Shown: positions 7,429 through 14,877 of the stretch, piece by piece
Layout: every line of letters begins with the position of its first letter
Numbering within the stretch: the stretch's first letter is position 1
Assembly: GCA_030706665.1 (NCBI GenBank)
Contig: JAUZOB010000047.1
Span: 1 to 14,877, forward strand
From: Bacteroidota bacterium
Lineage (GTDB): Bacteria > Bacteroidota > Bacteroidia > Bacteroidales > Prolixibacteraceae
Length of the DNA stretch: 14,877 bases
Direction: 5' to 3'
Made by a program: the position numbers and the translations under genes
The notes under the pieces: model-generated
What the model saw: only the letters and a program-made list of their open reading frames with translations
What the model was told of the DNA's origin: nothing
Database searches by the model: none

Positions 7429-7812
7429 ATGTCGCTCGTCATTGAAGAAAAAGACTTACAGAAATTCATTTTAATCGGTGATCGTGTTTTGATTAAGCCG
7501 AAGAATCCATCCGGTAAAACCAAGAGCGGACTTTATCTTCCTCCGACAGTTCAGGAAAAAGAGAGTTTGCAATCAGGATACATTCTTAAAGTTGGCCCCG
7601 GGTATCCAATTCCGGCATTAAGCGAAGCAGATGAATCATGGAAAGAGACCAGAGAAGAAGTCAAATATGTACCTCTTCAGGCTAAAGAAGGAGATTTGGC
7701 AGTTTATTTGAGCAAAAATGGTTACGAAATTGAATTTAACCACGAAAAGTTTATCATCCTTCCCCACTCTGCAATTCTCATGTTAATTCGGGACGAAGAC
7801 CTTTTTAAATAA
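7429..7812 (+). CDS. GroES-like co-chaperonin family protein
   Basis: This 127-residue protein has a Cpn10 fold, against about 90-97 residues for normal GroES. Conserved blocks are GDRVLIKPK (17-25), a mobile-loop-like segment with SGLYLPP (33-39) where GroES has GGIVL, SGYILKVGPG (49-58), KEGDLAVYL (86-94) and EKFIILPHSAILMLI (106-120). The extra length is mainly a charged insertion around 60-83, in the roof-loop region, plus a short N-terminal extension. No groEL is adjacent, so it is unlikely to be the main co-chaperonin. It may cap GroEL for special clients or have another role. It has its own promoter, and no other gene appears to share the transcript. I am confident of the family but not of the function. 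Confidence 0.85.
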   Translation: MSLVIEEKDLQKFILIGDRVLIKPKNPSGKTKSGLYLPPTVQEKESLQSGYILKVGPGYPIPALSEADESWKETREEVKYVPLQAKEGDLAVYLSKNGYEIEFNHEKFIILPHSAILMLIRDEDLFK

Positions 7813-8084
7813 ATAAGATAGAGCATCTGCTGATAAAACAATTCCGGTGCAGCCGGATGATTATTCTTTTCAGAATCATTCTACCGGATTAAAAAGATAA
7901 AAGCTTGTTAGTTGCAGGGTAAAATAAATCTATTTCTTTCGGTTAACAAGAGAATAAAAGAGCAGACTGCATTTATGAAAATTAAAGGAGCCAGTTGATT
8001 TCGGTCATGCATTTTTATGGATGCCAAGTCCAACTCTTTTTTCAACAACTAAAATCCTCAACAGATTTAAACATATAAGAACAA

Positions 8085-8939
8085 ATGAAGGCCTATTTCT
8101 GCACTGTTAACGGGAGAAAATTATCAATTTGCGAACAAGGAAAGGGATTCCCGATAATCTGGATGCACGGATTAATGATGAACATGAAAGTAGATCAGGC
8201 AATCGGACTGGCCGGCTTTGATGGTCGATTTGATAATTATCGTGTGATCAGGATTGATGCACCGGGGCATGGTATGTCAGAAGGAACCTTGAATTCGGAT
8301 GATTATAAATGGTCTTCACTCCCATCTACAATTATTGGACTTGCGGATCAATTGGGGATCGATCGCTTTATTGCATCCGGCTTCTCAATGGGATCAGCCG
8401 CAGCAATTGAAACAGCAGTACAATACCCCGACCGGGTAGAAGCAGTCGTGCTATGCATGCCCCCTGTAATTTGGGAAGACAGGCCTGTACAATGCGGATC
8501 TTATCTTCGAATGACAGAGTTGGCAGAACAAGGTCGGCTGCTAAGATTTCTTCCCCGCTTGCTGAATTCGACTCCCGTCCCCGTTGCATTTGTCGAAGCA
8601 GGTCAGCCTGGTACTACATCAGCTGTACTCGACCAGATGTGCAGCCTTCGTTCTGAATACTATGCACCAATCCTGCAAGGAGCCGCCTTATCAGACTATC
8701 CTAACAGAGAAGTGCTTTCATTACTGACGAAACCAACCTTGATTATAGGATGGAAAGATGATCCGACACATCCGCAAAAGAGTTGCGATGAACTAATCAA
8801 AGTACTGCCCAATGCTAAATTTCATATTGCTTCCTGCTTTGACGAGTTCCTCCAATTGAAACAACATGTTGAAGATTTTCTGAGTTGCATAACCGCCTTG
8901 AATTCATCATCAGGTCGGATGATGCCTGCCCAACTTTAG
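8085..8939 (+). CDS. alpha/beta-hydrolase fold protein
   Basis: This 284-residue soluble protein has an oxyanion-hole HG in WMHGLM (26-31), IRIDAPGHGMSEG (55-67), the nucleophile elbow GFSMG (99-103, Ser101), and the acid in GWKDDPTHP (222-230, Asp225). This is the canonical order of an alpha/beta-hydrolase of the esterase, lactonase or MhpC-like type. The usual GH before the last helix is not visible. Where the alignment expects it, the sequence reads SCFDEFLQL (250-258), so the catalytic His may be absent. The nearest His residues are 247 and 261. No substrate can be assigned. It starts 272 bp after the GroES-like gene and converges on the next gene. No consensus promoter box was found. Confidence 0.85.
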   Translation: MKAYFCTVNGRKLSICEQGKGFPIIWMHGLMMNMKVDQAIGLAGFDGRFDNYRVIRIDAPGHGMSEGTLNSDDYKWSSLPSTIIGLADQLGIDRFIASGFSMGSAAAIETAVQYPDRVEAVVLCMPPVIWEDRPVQCGSYLRMTELAEQGRLLRFLPRLLNSTPVPVAFVEAGQPGTTSAVLDQMCSLRSEYYAPILQGAALSDYPNREVLSLLTKPTLIIGWKDDPTHPQKSCDELIKVLPNAKFHIASCFDEFLQLKQHVEDFLSCITALNSSSGRMMPAQL

Positions 8940-8984
8940 CAGGTTATCTTACTTTATAGAAATGGTTGTAAATTATGGAAACAT

Positions 8985-9007
8985 TCATGATTATCCGGCA
9001 ATCATGA
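8985..9007. terminator. weak hairpin between convergent genes
   Basis: TCATGATT (8985-8992) and AATCATGA (9000-9007) pair perfectly around a 7-nt loop, midway between two converging genes. The stem is AT-rich and lacks a T-tract on either side, so a bidirectional terminator is only a possibility. Confidence 0.3.
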
Positions 9008-9070
9008 TAATAGTTTAGACTGTCCTGTTCGAACTTATCATCTGTTTGAAGAAGAATCCCCCCGAACTCA

Positions 9071-9601
9071 TTAAAAAAGTGTTCTCACATCCTTTTTCAA
9101 TGCCTCTATTGCTACCTGCAATGGAGATTCTTCAACATCGAGATAAAGTTCAAGCACTTTCCGCGATAGTTCTTTACCGGTCGATTGGGGAGGAATTTCA
9201 TCCATAGCTGTATTTATTAACCGCAGCATGCTTTCCCGTGCAGCACGTATCAGCATCCAGGTCTTCTCGGACACATAAAGCTGTTGAGTGAAATTATGCT
9301 CATATTCGGCACGAATCGTTTCGACAAGAGATTCCTGTAATTGTCGGGCAGTAATATTATTGCCTCCTACACGTATCAGAAGAGAATCCGGAGCCATCCG
9401 TTCCAGAAATAACACCAACCTTTCATATGCCTGTAATCTTACGGCATTCATTTCTTTGGCATTCAATGCCCGCTGTTCTTGTATTCTGATTTGGTGCTCA
9501 CGCTTCATAAAGGCTTTGATCATTGAACTGAAAGCCCAAAAAAGTAGTCCTGAGGGAATCAGTGCGATCAGGAATATTACAATCCACTCATTAAAATACA
9601 T
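9071..9601 (-). CDS. membrane-anchored conserved Bacteroidota protein
   Basis: This 176-residue protein has one N-terminal membrane segment (about 6-28), a basic charged linker rich in Lys, Arg and Gln (33-56), and a helical cytoplasmic domain. The domain contains LQAYERLVLFLERMAPDSLLIRV (56-78), EYEHNFTQQLYVSEKTW (99-115) and a C-terminal helix LQVAIEALKKDVRTLF (161-176). I recognise the pattern of LQAYERxxLFLERxxPxxLLIR followed by EHNxxQQxYVS from uncharacterised Bacteroidota proteins. I believe the family is DUF7935, but this is from memory. Function is unknown. It is transcribed divergently from the aminotransferase gene across 197 bp. Confidence 0.75.
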   Translation of the reverse strand: MYFNEWIVIFLIALIPSGLLFWAFSSMIKAFMKREHQIRIQEQRALNAKEMNAVRLQAYERLVLFLERMAPDSLLIRVGGNNITARQLQESLVETIRAEYEHNFTQQLYVSEKTWMLIRAARESMLRLINTAMDEIPPQSTGKELSRKVLELYLDVEESPLQVAIEALKKDVRTLF

Positions 9602-9798
9602 ATCTTACATTCAGATTAAAATTCGAAGAAAATTATAACATTTAGTAAAGAATGAGTTAACTTTTCATCCCCACTAATGATTATCATAGGCTGATATCTG
9701 AAAATATAGTACCTTGCATCTTGGTTATGCTTGCAAGTATAATCAAATTTTTCTCAAAATTGCATTAAGAAACGGATCTAAAAATTTAAAGAAAAAGC

Positions 9799-10992
9799 AT
9801 GGAGCGTGTTTCACAACGAGTTGCCAGACTCTCTGAGTCCGAAACATTGGCAATGGCTCAGAAGAGCAGGGAATTGAAAGCAAAGGGATTCAATGTGATT
9901 AGCCTGAGTATTGGAGAGCCGGATTTCAATACTCCTGACTTTATCAAAGAAGCTGCAAAGAAAGCTATCGATGATAACTTCTCACACTATTCACCTGTCC
10001 CCGGGTATCCAGTCCTTAAAGAAGCAATTGTCAAGAAGCTTAAACGTGACAATGGTTTGGATTTCACTCCTGAACAAATTGTGGTTTCTAATGGCGCCAA
10101 ACATTCTTTAGCAAACGTTCTACAGTCAATCATCGACCCAGGTGATGAGGTAATCGTGCCCGCCCCATATTGGGTGACCTATGTAGAGTTAGTTAAACTT
10201 TCCGAAGGAAAGAATGTAATTATCGATACTACGATTGAAAGTAACTTTAAGATTACCCCGGAACAACTTGAAGCTGCGATTACTCCTAAAACGAGAGCAT
10301 TCCTGTTCAGTAGCCCGAACAACCCTACCGGTAGCGTATATACATATGATGAACTAAAAGCGTTGGCAGCTGTTTTCGCCAAACATCCGAACATCATCAT
10401 TATCTCAGATGAGATCTATGAATACATTACCTATGGCTGCAAACACATATCAATAGGTCAGTTCCCCGAACTTAAAGATCAAGTTGTTGTAGTAAACGGG
10501 GTATCTAAAGCGTATGCAATGACCGGTTACCGTATCGGATATATTGCAGCTCCTAAATGGATTGCAAAAGCTTGCAACAAACTTCAGGGACAATATACCT
10601 CCGGACCTAACTCCGTCGCACAGATTGCTTCTGCAGTTGCGATCAACTCCGACAATACTGAAGTTGCTAAAATGATTACTGAATTCGAAAAACGACGTAA
10701 TCTTGTTCTGGGACTATTAAAAGAGATTCCCGGATTAAAGATGGCCCTTCCGGACGGAGCATTTTATTTCTTCCCGGATGTAACTTCTTATATTGGCAAA
10801 TCTGACGGGGAACACGTCATTACAGACACAACCGATCTTTGCATGTATCTGCTCAACAAAGCTTACATAGGCTGCGTTACAGGTGCCGCATTCGGTGCCC
10901 CCAATTGTATCCGTATTTCATATGCTGCATCAGAAGCCGATCTTGTAGAAGCTCTGAAAAGGCTAAAAGATACATTGGCTACATTGAAATAG
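9799..10992 (+). CDS. aspartate aminotransferase, class I PLP enzyme
   Basis: This 397-residue cytosolic PLP enzyme is predicted to transfer the amino group between aspartate and 2-oxoglutarate. It has SIGEPDFNTP (37-46), SNGAKHSL (97-104), PAPYWVTY (121-128), SSPNNPTGSVY (171-181, Asn175 near PLP), SDEIYEYI (203-210, Asp204 to the pyridine nitrogen), the Schiff-base Lys237 in SKAYAMTGYR, and substrate-carboxylate Arg372 in IRISYA. Length and motifs fit subgroup Ib, such as Thermus AspAT. Lys101 lies where that enzyme uses Lys109 to bind the acidic side chain, which supports aspartate over neutral amino acids. Some Ib enzymes also use prephenate, so a role in phenylalanine and tyrosine synthesis cannot be excluded. 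It is a single-gene unit with a clear terminator. A partial promoter box (TACCTTGC, 9710-9717) lies upstream. Confidence 0.92.
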   Translation: MERVSQRVARLSESETLAMAQKSRELKAKGFNVISLSIGEPDFNTPDFIKEAAKKAIDDNFSHYSPVPGYPVLKEAIVKKLKRDNGLDFTPEQIVVSNGAKHSLANVLQSIIDPGDEVIVPAPYWVTYVELVKLSEGKNVIIDTTIESNFKITPEQLEAAITPKTRAFLFSSPNNPTGSVYTYDELKALAAVFAKHPNIIIISDEIYEYITYGCKHISIGQFPELKDQVVVVNGVSKAYAMTGYRIGYIAAPKWIAKACNKLQGQYTSGPNSVAQIASAVAINSDNTEVAKMITEFEKRRNLVLGLLKEIPGLKMALPDGAFYFFPDVTSYIGKSDGEHVITDTTDLCMYLLNKAYIGCVTGAAFGAPNCIRISYAASEADLVEALKRLKDTLATLK

Positions 10993-11020
10993 TCACGAAA
11001 AGAATTGATATATTTTCATC

Positions 11021-11060
11021 AAAAGGGTGCTCAGTTTTTTCTGAAGCACCCTTTTATTTT
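11021..11060 (+). terminator. intrinsic terminator of the aminotransferase gene
   Basis: Arms at 11021-11034 and 11041-11055 form a 14-bp stem (AAAAGGGTGCT then CAG on the left) with one bulged A at 11044 and a six-T loop. The stem runs into TTTTATTTT. It lies about 30 nt past the stop codon. On the minus strand it also ends in A/T, so it may serve the convergent gene as well. Confidence 0.88.
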
Positions 11061-11221
11061 ATAACAACAAAGATTCTTTTGCAATTTGAATATGACACAA
11101 AGGTTACCGGTTGGGATATACAATTAAAATACCCCGCCCAGTAATACATCTTAATTCTTCTAACTTATCGGCTTCCTTGAAATATCCAATCATTAATGAC
11201 AGTCCGCAGGCAGGCTGATAT

Positions 11222-11638
11222 CTATTTAGCAACTTCTTGCTTCGATACAGGTTTTATTGTATTCTGATTGCCTTTCCCTCCCATTCTATTCATTTGAAAA
11301 AAGAATAAAAGAGCCAATCCGATCACGAGCGCCTGAACCCAGAAGGCTCCTTTTAGTTTCTTCCATTGCAAAAAGAAGCCGATTGCCGATACCAATCCTG
11401 TCAATCCGATTCCCCACAATATCATTATAAACAATTTATCCTGATCTGTTTCAGGTTTAATCATTCCGGCCAAATTGGTAACGATAGCAAAAAGTCCTAA
11501 AACAAAGATCAATATCATCCCGATATTCCCTAATTGTCTCTTTTTCTCTGCCCATGCAAATAACACCAAGGCAAGGCCAAGGAACAGCCCCCACTGGCAG
11601 AGCATAAACGTAAGTAGTTTAATATCCATGCTTAACAC
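11222..11638 (-). CDS. small four-helix membrane protein
   Basis: This 138-residue protein has four predicted membrane helices, at about 8-30, 38-59, 68-90 and 97-115. A polar, Lys/Gln/Asn-rich C-terminal tail (117-138) follows. I do not recognise the family, and no catalytic or binding motif is visible. Met4 is an alternative start three codons inside. It converges on the aminotransferase gene and is divergent from the HAD phosphatase gene across about 105 bp. The consistent hydrophobic pattern and lack of overlap with other genes support it being real. Confidence 0.7.
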   Translation of the reverse strand: MLSMDIKLLTFMLCQWGLFLGLALVLFAWAEKKRQLGNIGMILIFVLGLFAIVTNLAGMIKPETDQDKLFIMILWGIGLTGLVSAIGFFLQWKKLKGAFWVQALVIGLALLFFFQMNRMGGKGNQNTIKPVSKQEVAK

Positions 11639-11709
11639 TTAACTATTTAAATATCTGTTAATTTATACTTGCTTTTTACTGAAACTCCCCAGCTCCACAG
11701 CATTATTCG

Positions 11710-11717
11710 TAATTTTG
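11710..11717 (+). promoter_or_regulatory. Bacteroidota -7 box of the HAD phosphatase gene
   Basis: TAATTTTG matches TAnnTTTG in full and lies 26 nt before the ATG at 11744. No good -33 TTTG is present. Its position inside the longer frame that could start at TTG 11669 argues for the shorter protein. Confidence 0.6.
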
Positions 11718-11743
11718 CGGTCAAGTTAATAATAAAAAGAATC

Positions 11744-12355
11744 ATGAAGAAACTTGACATTAATCCTAAGGCCAAAGGGCTGATATTTGATTTGGACGGG
11801 ACAATTGCCGACACTATGCCGGCACATTATCGGGCCTGGAGAGATGCCTGTAAACATTTTGGGATAGACTTTTCAACAGATCTGTTTATAGAACTGGCAG
11901 GAATTCCTCTCATTCCTACAGCTAAAAAATTGAATGAAATCTTTGGTACCAACATCGATCCCGAAGAATTAGGATATAGAAAAGAGAATGCGTTTATGAA
12001 AACAATTCCTCACACACGTCCAATTGAACCGGTTGTATCCATTATCCGTAAGTATTATGGCATTTTGCCGATGGCAGTAGGGACAGGCGGAAGCAGGGAT
12101 ATTGCATGGCAAACACTGGAAGCTGTTGGCGTAAGCCAGTATTTCGAGATTCTGGTTGGGGCTGAGGATATAAAAAACCCCAAACCACATCCCGAAACCT
12201 TCTTAAGATGTGCAGAACAGATAGGGGTACAACCTGAATACTGTGAAGTATTCGAGGATGGGAAATTAGGGCTTCAGGCTGCACGGACAGCAAATATGAT
12301 TTCAACAGATGTAACTCCATATTACGAGATCACGATCGGAGAAGAAGTCTTTTAA
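11744..12355 (+). CDS. HAD hydrolase, YqaB-like sugar-phosphate phosphatase
   Basis: This 203-residue haloacid-dehalogenase protein has all four motifs. DLDGT (16-20) holds the nucleophile Asp16 and acid Asp18. VGTGGSR (112-118) is motif II, Lys147 in NPKPHP is motif III, and EDGKLGLQAA (171-180) is motif IV. A small helical cap begins at DTMPAHYRAW (23-32). Across its length it resembles E. coli YqaB, a fructose-1-phosphate and 6-phosphogluconate phosphatase. Shared features include PMAVGTG and the spacing of TFLxCAxxxGVQPxxCxVFED. It is related to beta-phosphoglucomutase, so a mutase role is less likely but not excluded. ATG 11744 was chosen because an upstream TTG start at 11669 would put the promoter box inside the gene. 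The stop is followed by about 170 bp without features before the uvrB promoter. Confidence 0.88.
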   Translation: MKKLDINPKAKGLIFDLDGTIADTMPAHYRAWRDACKHFGIDFSTDLFIELAGIPLIPTAKKLNEIFGTNIDPEELGYRKENAFMKTIPHTRPIEPVVSIIRKYYGILPMAVGTGGSRDIAWQTLEAVGVSQYFEILVGAEDIKNPKPHPETFLRCAEQIGVQPEYCEVFEDGKLGLQAARTANMISTDVTPYYEITIGEEVF

Positions 12356-12525
12356 TTTCAGATTTTTAAAATCGAAGAACACTTCAAAGAGGGATTGGAA
12401 TGGAACAATCTCACTCCTATTGGGAAGGAATTAACATGCCACTGACAATCTGATTCAGGAACGAGTTGTTAATCGCAGTGACAGCTTTAAAAATAAGCAT
12501 TAAGCTAACTATGCTCCGGATGTAT

Positions 12526-12533
12526 TATCTTTG
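12526..12533 (+). promoter_or_regulatory. Bacteroidota -7 box of uvrB
   Basis: TATCTTTG matches TAnnTTTG and lies 18 nt before ATG 12552. No clear -33 TTTG and no recognisable SOS/LexA box are seen. It overlaps the longer frame that could begin at TTG 12531, which supports the ATG. Confidence 0.65.
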
Positions 12534-12551
12534 CGGTTAAAATTCAACGTA

Positions 12552-14585
12552 ATGGATTTCAAAATAACTTCGGAATATCAGCCTACCGGAGATCAACCTG
12601 AAGCAATCAGACAACTGGCGGAAGGAATTGAAAGAGGCGTTCCTGCCCAAACACTACTGGGTGTTACCGGTTCGGGTAAAACATTTACAATGGCCAACGT
12701 CATTGAGAAAGTTCAACGACCAACCCTGATCCTAAGCCATAATAAGACATTGGCTGCCCAGCTTTATAGTGAAATGAAGCAGTTCTTTCCGGAAAATAAA
12801 GTTGAATACTTTGTATCCTATTACGATTATTACCAACCCGAGGCTTATCTCCCGGTTACAGACACCTTTATTGAGAAAGACCTTTCAATTAATCAGGAGA
12901 TAGAGAAGCTCCGCTTAAGTGCAACTTCCGCACTACTTTCTGGAAGGCGCGATGTTGTGGTCGTTTCTTCCGTTTCCTGTCTTTATGGAATCGGTAACCC
13001 CGAAGACTTTCATGCAAATATGGTACATGTTTACAAGAACATGACCATCAGTAGGAATGTTCTTCTTCGTAAGTTCGTTGACGGTCTTTATTCCCGCAAT
13101 GAAGTTGAACTTCAAAGAGGAAACTTCAGGGTAAAAGGAGATACGGTTGATATATTCCCTGCTTATGCTGATATCGCTTACCGGATTATCTTCTGGGGAG
13201 ACGAAATCGAAGAAATTTATACATTCGATCCTGAATCAGGTCACCGCATTGATATTTGTGATCAGGCGATCATCTATCCGGCCAACATCTTTGTTACGAC
13301 ACCGGACCGGCTAAAAAGGGCTATCCGTGAGATTCAGGATGATCTTGTAAAACAAATCGCTTTCTTTAAAGAATCAGGGAAGCCTCTCGAGGCAAAACGC
13401 ATAGAAGAAAGAGTTACCTACGATATGGAGATGATGCGGGAGCTTGGATATTGTCCCGGCATTGAGAACTACTCTCGCTACTTTGACGGAAGACTACCGG
13501 GAAGCCGACCTTTCTGTCTCGTAGATTACTTCCCCGATGATTTTCTTGTCGTAATTGACGAAAGTCACGTCACATTGCCTCAGGTCAAAGCAATGTTCGG
13601 AGGTGACCACTCCCGGAAATCAGTATTGGTTGAATATGGATTTCGTCTTCCAGCCGCCATTGACAACCGACCTCTTAAATTTGAAGAATTCGAAGAGATC
13701 GTTAACCAAGTTGTCTTCGTGAGTGCGACTCCTTCTGATTATGAAATTCAAAAAAGTGAAGGAACCGTAGTTGAACAAGTTATTCGCCCTACCGGGCTCT
13801 TAGATCCGATCATCGATGTACGTCCCAGCGAAAACCAGATAGATGATCTCATGAACGAAATCGACATCCGGGTTAACCGGAAAGAAAGAGTCTTGGTTAC
13901 AACCCTGACCAAAAGAATGGCAGAGGAGTTAACCAAATATCTGACCCGAATGGGGGTAAAATGCACTTACATTCATTCGGATGTCGACACACTTGACCGT
14001 ATTGAGATTCTTGAAAACCTGCGAAAAGGTGAATTTGATGTACTGGTTGGAATTAACCTGTTAAGAGAAGGGCTGGATTTACCGGAAGTATCACTGGTGG
14101 CCATTCTGGATGCGGACAAAGAAGGATTCCTTCGTTCTGAACGTTCACTGACACAGACAGCCGGCCGTGCCGCACGTAACATCAACGGAATGGTAATCAT
14201 GTATGCCGACAAGATTACGAACTCTATGCAGAAGACTATCGATTCGACGAATTATAGAAGAGCCAAACAGATGGCCTATAATGAAGAGAATGGGCTTACA
14301 CCTCAACCAATCATTAAAGCATCCCGTGAGATAATCGGTACCGAAAGCCGTAAAGCGAAAGCAGAAGGAAGGGACTTCAAAAAACCCAAAGTTTATATCG
14401 AACAGGAAAATCCGGATATTGCAGCCGATCCCGTTGTTCATTATATGAACAGACATGCAATGGAAGAAGCGATAGCCAATACAAAAAAGCAAATGGAAAA
14501 AGCAGCATCAGAGCTCGACTTTATTGAAGCAGCCCGGTTACGTGACGAGATGTATAAACTTCAGAATCTTTTAAAAACAAAATAA
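12552..14585 (+). CDS. uvrB: UvrABC excinuclease subunit B
   Basis: UvrB is the damage-verification helicase of nucleotide excision repair. It is loaded by UvrA and recruits the UvrC nuclease. From ATG 12552 the protein has 677 residues, normal for the family. Visible features are SEYQPTGDQPEAI (7-19), Walker A GVTGSGKT (37-44), the aromatic beta-hairpin YYDYYQPEAY (90-99), SSVSCLYGIG (139-148), Walker B DESH (336-339), VFVSATP (388-394), helicase motifs LTKRMAEEL (452-460), VGINLLREGLDLPEVSLV (499-516) and QTAGRAARN (535-543), and the C-terminal UVR domain (about 636-672) that contacts UvrC. The reading frame also allows a start at TTG 12531, but those seven residues are not family-like and overlap the promoter box. 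It stands alone, with no terminator seen. Confidence 0.98.
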   Translation: MDFKITSEYQPTGDQPEAIRQLAEGIERGVPAQTLLGVTGSGKTFTMANVIEKVQRPTLILSHNKTLAAQLYSEMKQFFPENKVEYFVSYYDYYQPEAYLPVTDTFIEKDLSINQEIEKLRLSATSALLSGRRDVVVVSSVSCLYGIGNPEDFHANMVHVYKNMTISRNVLLRKFVDGLYSRNEVELQRGNFRVKGDTVDIFPAYADIAYRIIFWGDEIEEIYTFDPESGHRIDICDQAIIYPANIFVTTPDRLKRAIREIQDDLVKQIAFFKESGKPLEAKRIEERVTYDMEMMRELGYCPGIENYSRYFDGRLPGSRPFCLVDYFPDDFLVVIDESHVTLPQVKAMFGGDHSRKSVLVEYGFRLPAAIDNRPLKFEEFEEIVNQVVFVSATPSDYEIQKSEGTVVEQVIRPTGLLDPIIDVRPSENQIDDLMNEIDIRVNRKERVLVTTLTKRMAEELTKYLTRMGVKCTYIHSDVDTLDRIEILENLRKGEFDVLVGINLLREGLDLPEVSLVAILDADKEGFLRSERSLTQTAGRAARNINGMVIMYADKITNSMQKTIDSTNYRRAKQMAYNEENGLTPQPIIKASREIIGTESRKAKAEGRDFKKPKVYIEQENPDIAADPVVHYMNRHAMEEAIANTKKQMEKAASELDFIEAARLRDEMYKLQNLLKTK

Positions 14586-14694
14586 ACCAAGCAGACCCCT
14601 GCAATCAGTAAACCCAAAACACACCCCGTCCTCAATATCCTTGTGCGAAAGAAATGAATAAAGAGAATCAGTGTAAATCCTGTTCTTTTATCAT

Positions 14695-14724
14695 TTTGGG
14701 AGAAACTATTTATTTCTATTTTTG
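14695..14724 (+). promoter_or_regulatory. two-part Bacteroidota promoter of the gene at 14753
   Basis: TTTG at 14695-14698 and TATTTTTG at 14717-14724 are separated by 18 nt. This is the best match in the window to the consensus TTTG-N19-TAnnTTTG, and it lies 28 nt before the ATG. Confidence 0.75.
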
Positions 14725-14752
14725 GTCACAAACCATATAACAACCATTTCGC

Positions 14753-14877
14753 ATGAGAATCATCTATTATCTGGCCTTTATGTTGGCATTCCTACTCTCT
14801 TTGCTTTCAGCAAAAGCACAACACAAAGGGAATATCACAAGTACCAGGGATTATGCAGTAACTTTATTTGATAAAGA
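14753..14877 (+). CDS. N-terminal fragment of a secreted protein
   Basis: The frame runs off the window edge after 41 codons. The visible part is a signal peptide (MRII, a hydrophobic core to about residue 18, then S-A-K-A-Q with likely cleavage before Gln23). The first mature residues contain NITSTRDYAVTLFDK (27-41). This is too little to name a family. A two-part promoter directly upstream supports it being a real, separately transcribed gene. Confidence 0.7.
   Translation, partial: MRIIYYLAFMLAFLLSLLSAKAQHKGNITSTRDYAVTLFDK

Noticed and set aside
7841..7890. CCGG-bounded imperfect hairpin after the GroES-like gene
   Set aside because: The arms match only in short blocks with several mismatches, so neither a terminator nor an RNA element can be supported.
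9710..9717. TACCTTGC as the aminotransferase promoter
   Set aside because: It is one base short of TAnnTTTG and no -33 element is present, so it is mentioned with the gene but not listed as a feature.
10839..11144. Plus-strand open frame running over the end of the aminotransferase gene
   Set aside because: It is out of frame with the enzyme and crosses its terminator hairpin. The composition is not protein-like.
1..14877. Mobile element, CRISPR, toxin-antitoxin or defence island
   Set aside because: No transposase, integrase, repeat-spacer array or recognisable defence domain was found on either strand. The gene content is housekeeping or conserved chromosomal.

Overview
The window comes from a Bacteroidota genome, most likely order Bacteroidales. 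The evidence is AT-rich DNA, several copies of the Bacteroidota promoter box TAnnTTTG just upstream of genes, a lipoprotein with Cys right after the lipobox, signal peptides ending in A-K-A-Q or G-K-A-Q, and gene families typical of that phylum. I cannot name the genus. No insertion sequence, phage gene, CRISPR array, tRNA or rRNA is visible. It reads as ordinary chromosomal core and near-core DNA.

Layout. 1-700 has no convincing gene but carries a cluster of palindromes and repeats (about 415-530). 701-1597 (+) is a secreted TraB/GumN-family protein. It converges on a long minus-strand block, which reads in its own direction: a coiled-coil lipoprotein (6759-5872, with its own terminator), purB (5752-4406), a 14-bp hairpin, an MsbA-like lipid-exporter ABC protein (4322-2499), and a divergent uracil-DNA-glycosylase-like protein (2477-1836), the last two spaced like an operon. 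A 669-bp gap with little content separates this block from plus-strand genes for a stand-alone GroES-like protein (7429-7812) and an alpha/beta-hydrolase (8085-8939). Then come a membrane-anchored conserved protein (9601-9071, -), an aspartate aminotransferase with a clear terminator (9799-10992, +), a small four-helix membrane protein (11638-11222, -), a YqaB-like HAD phosphatase (11744-12355, +), uvrB (12552-14585, +) and the beginning of a secreted protein (14753 onward, +).

Two start codons were moved downstream. The HAD gene starts at ATG 11744 and uvrB at ATG 12552. In both cases a TAnnTTTG promoter box lies inside the longer TTG-initiated reading frame, and the shorter start fits the protein family.

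The genes are mostly independent housekeeping units: nucleotide synthesis (purB), DNA repair (uvrB and the glycosylase-like protein), amino-acid metabolism (the aminotransferase), envelope biogenesis (the MsbA-like protein and the lipoprotein) and protein folding (GroES-like). I found no multi-gene novel system. The best leads are the GroES paralogue with an insertion and no groEL beside it, the hydrolase without a recognisable catalytic His, the divergent glycosylase-like gene coupled to a lipid flippase, the hairpin directly before the flippase start codon, and the palindrome cluster in the first 700 bp.
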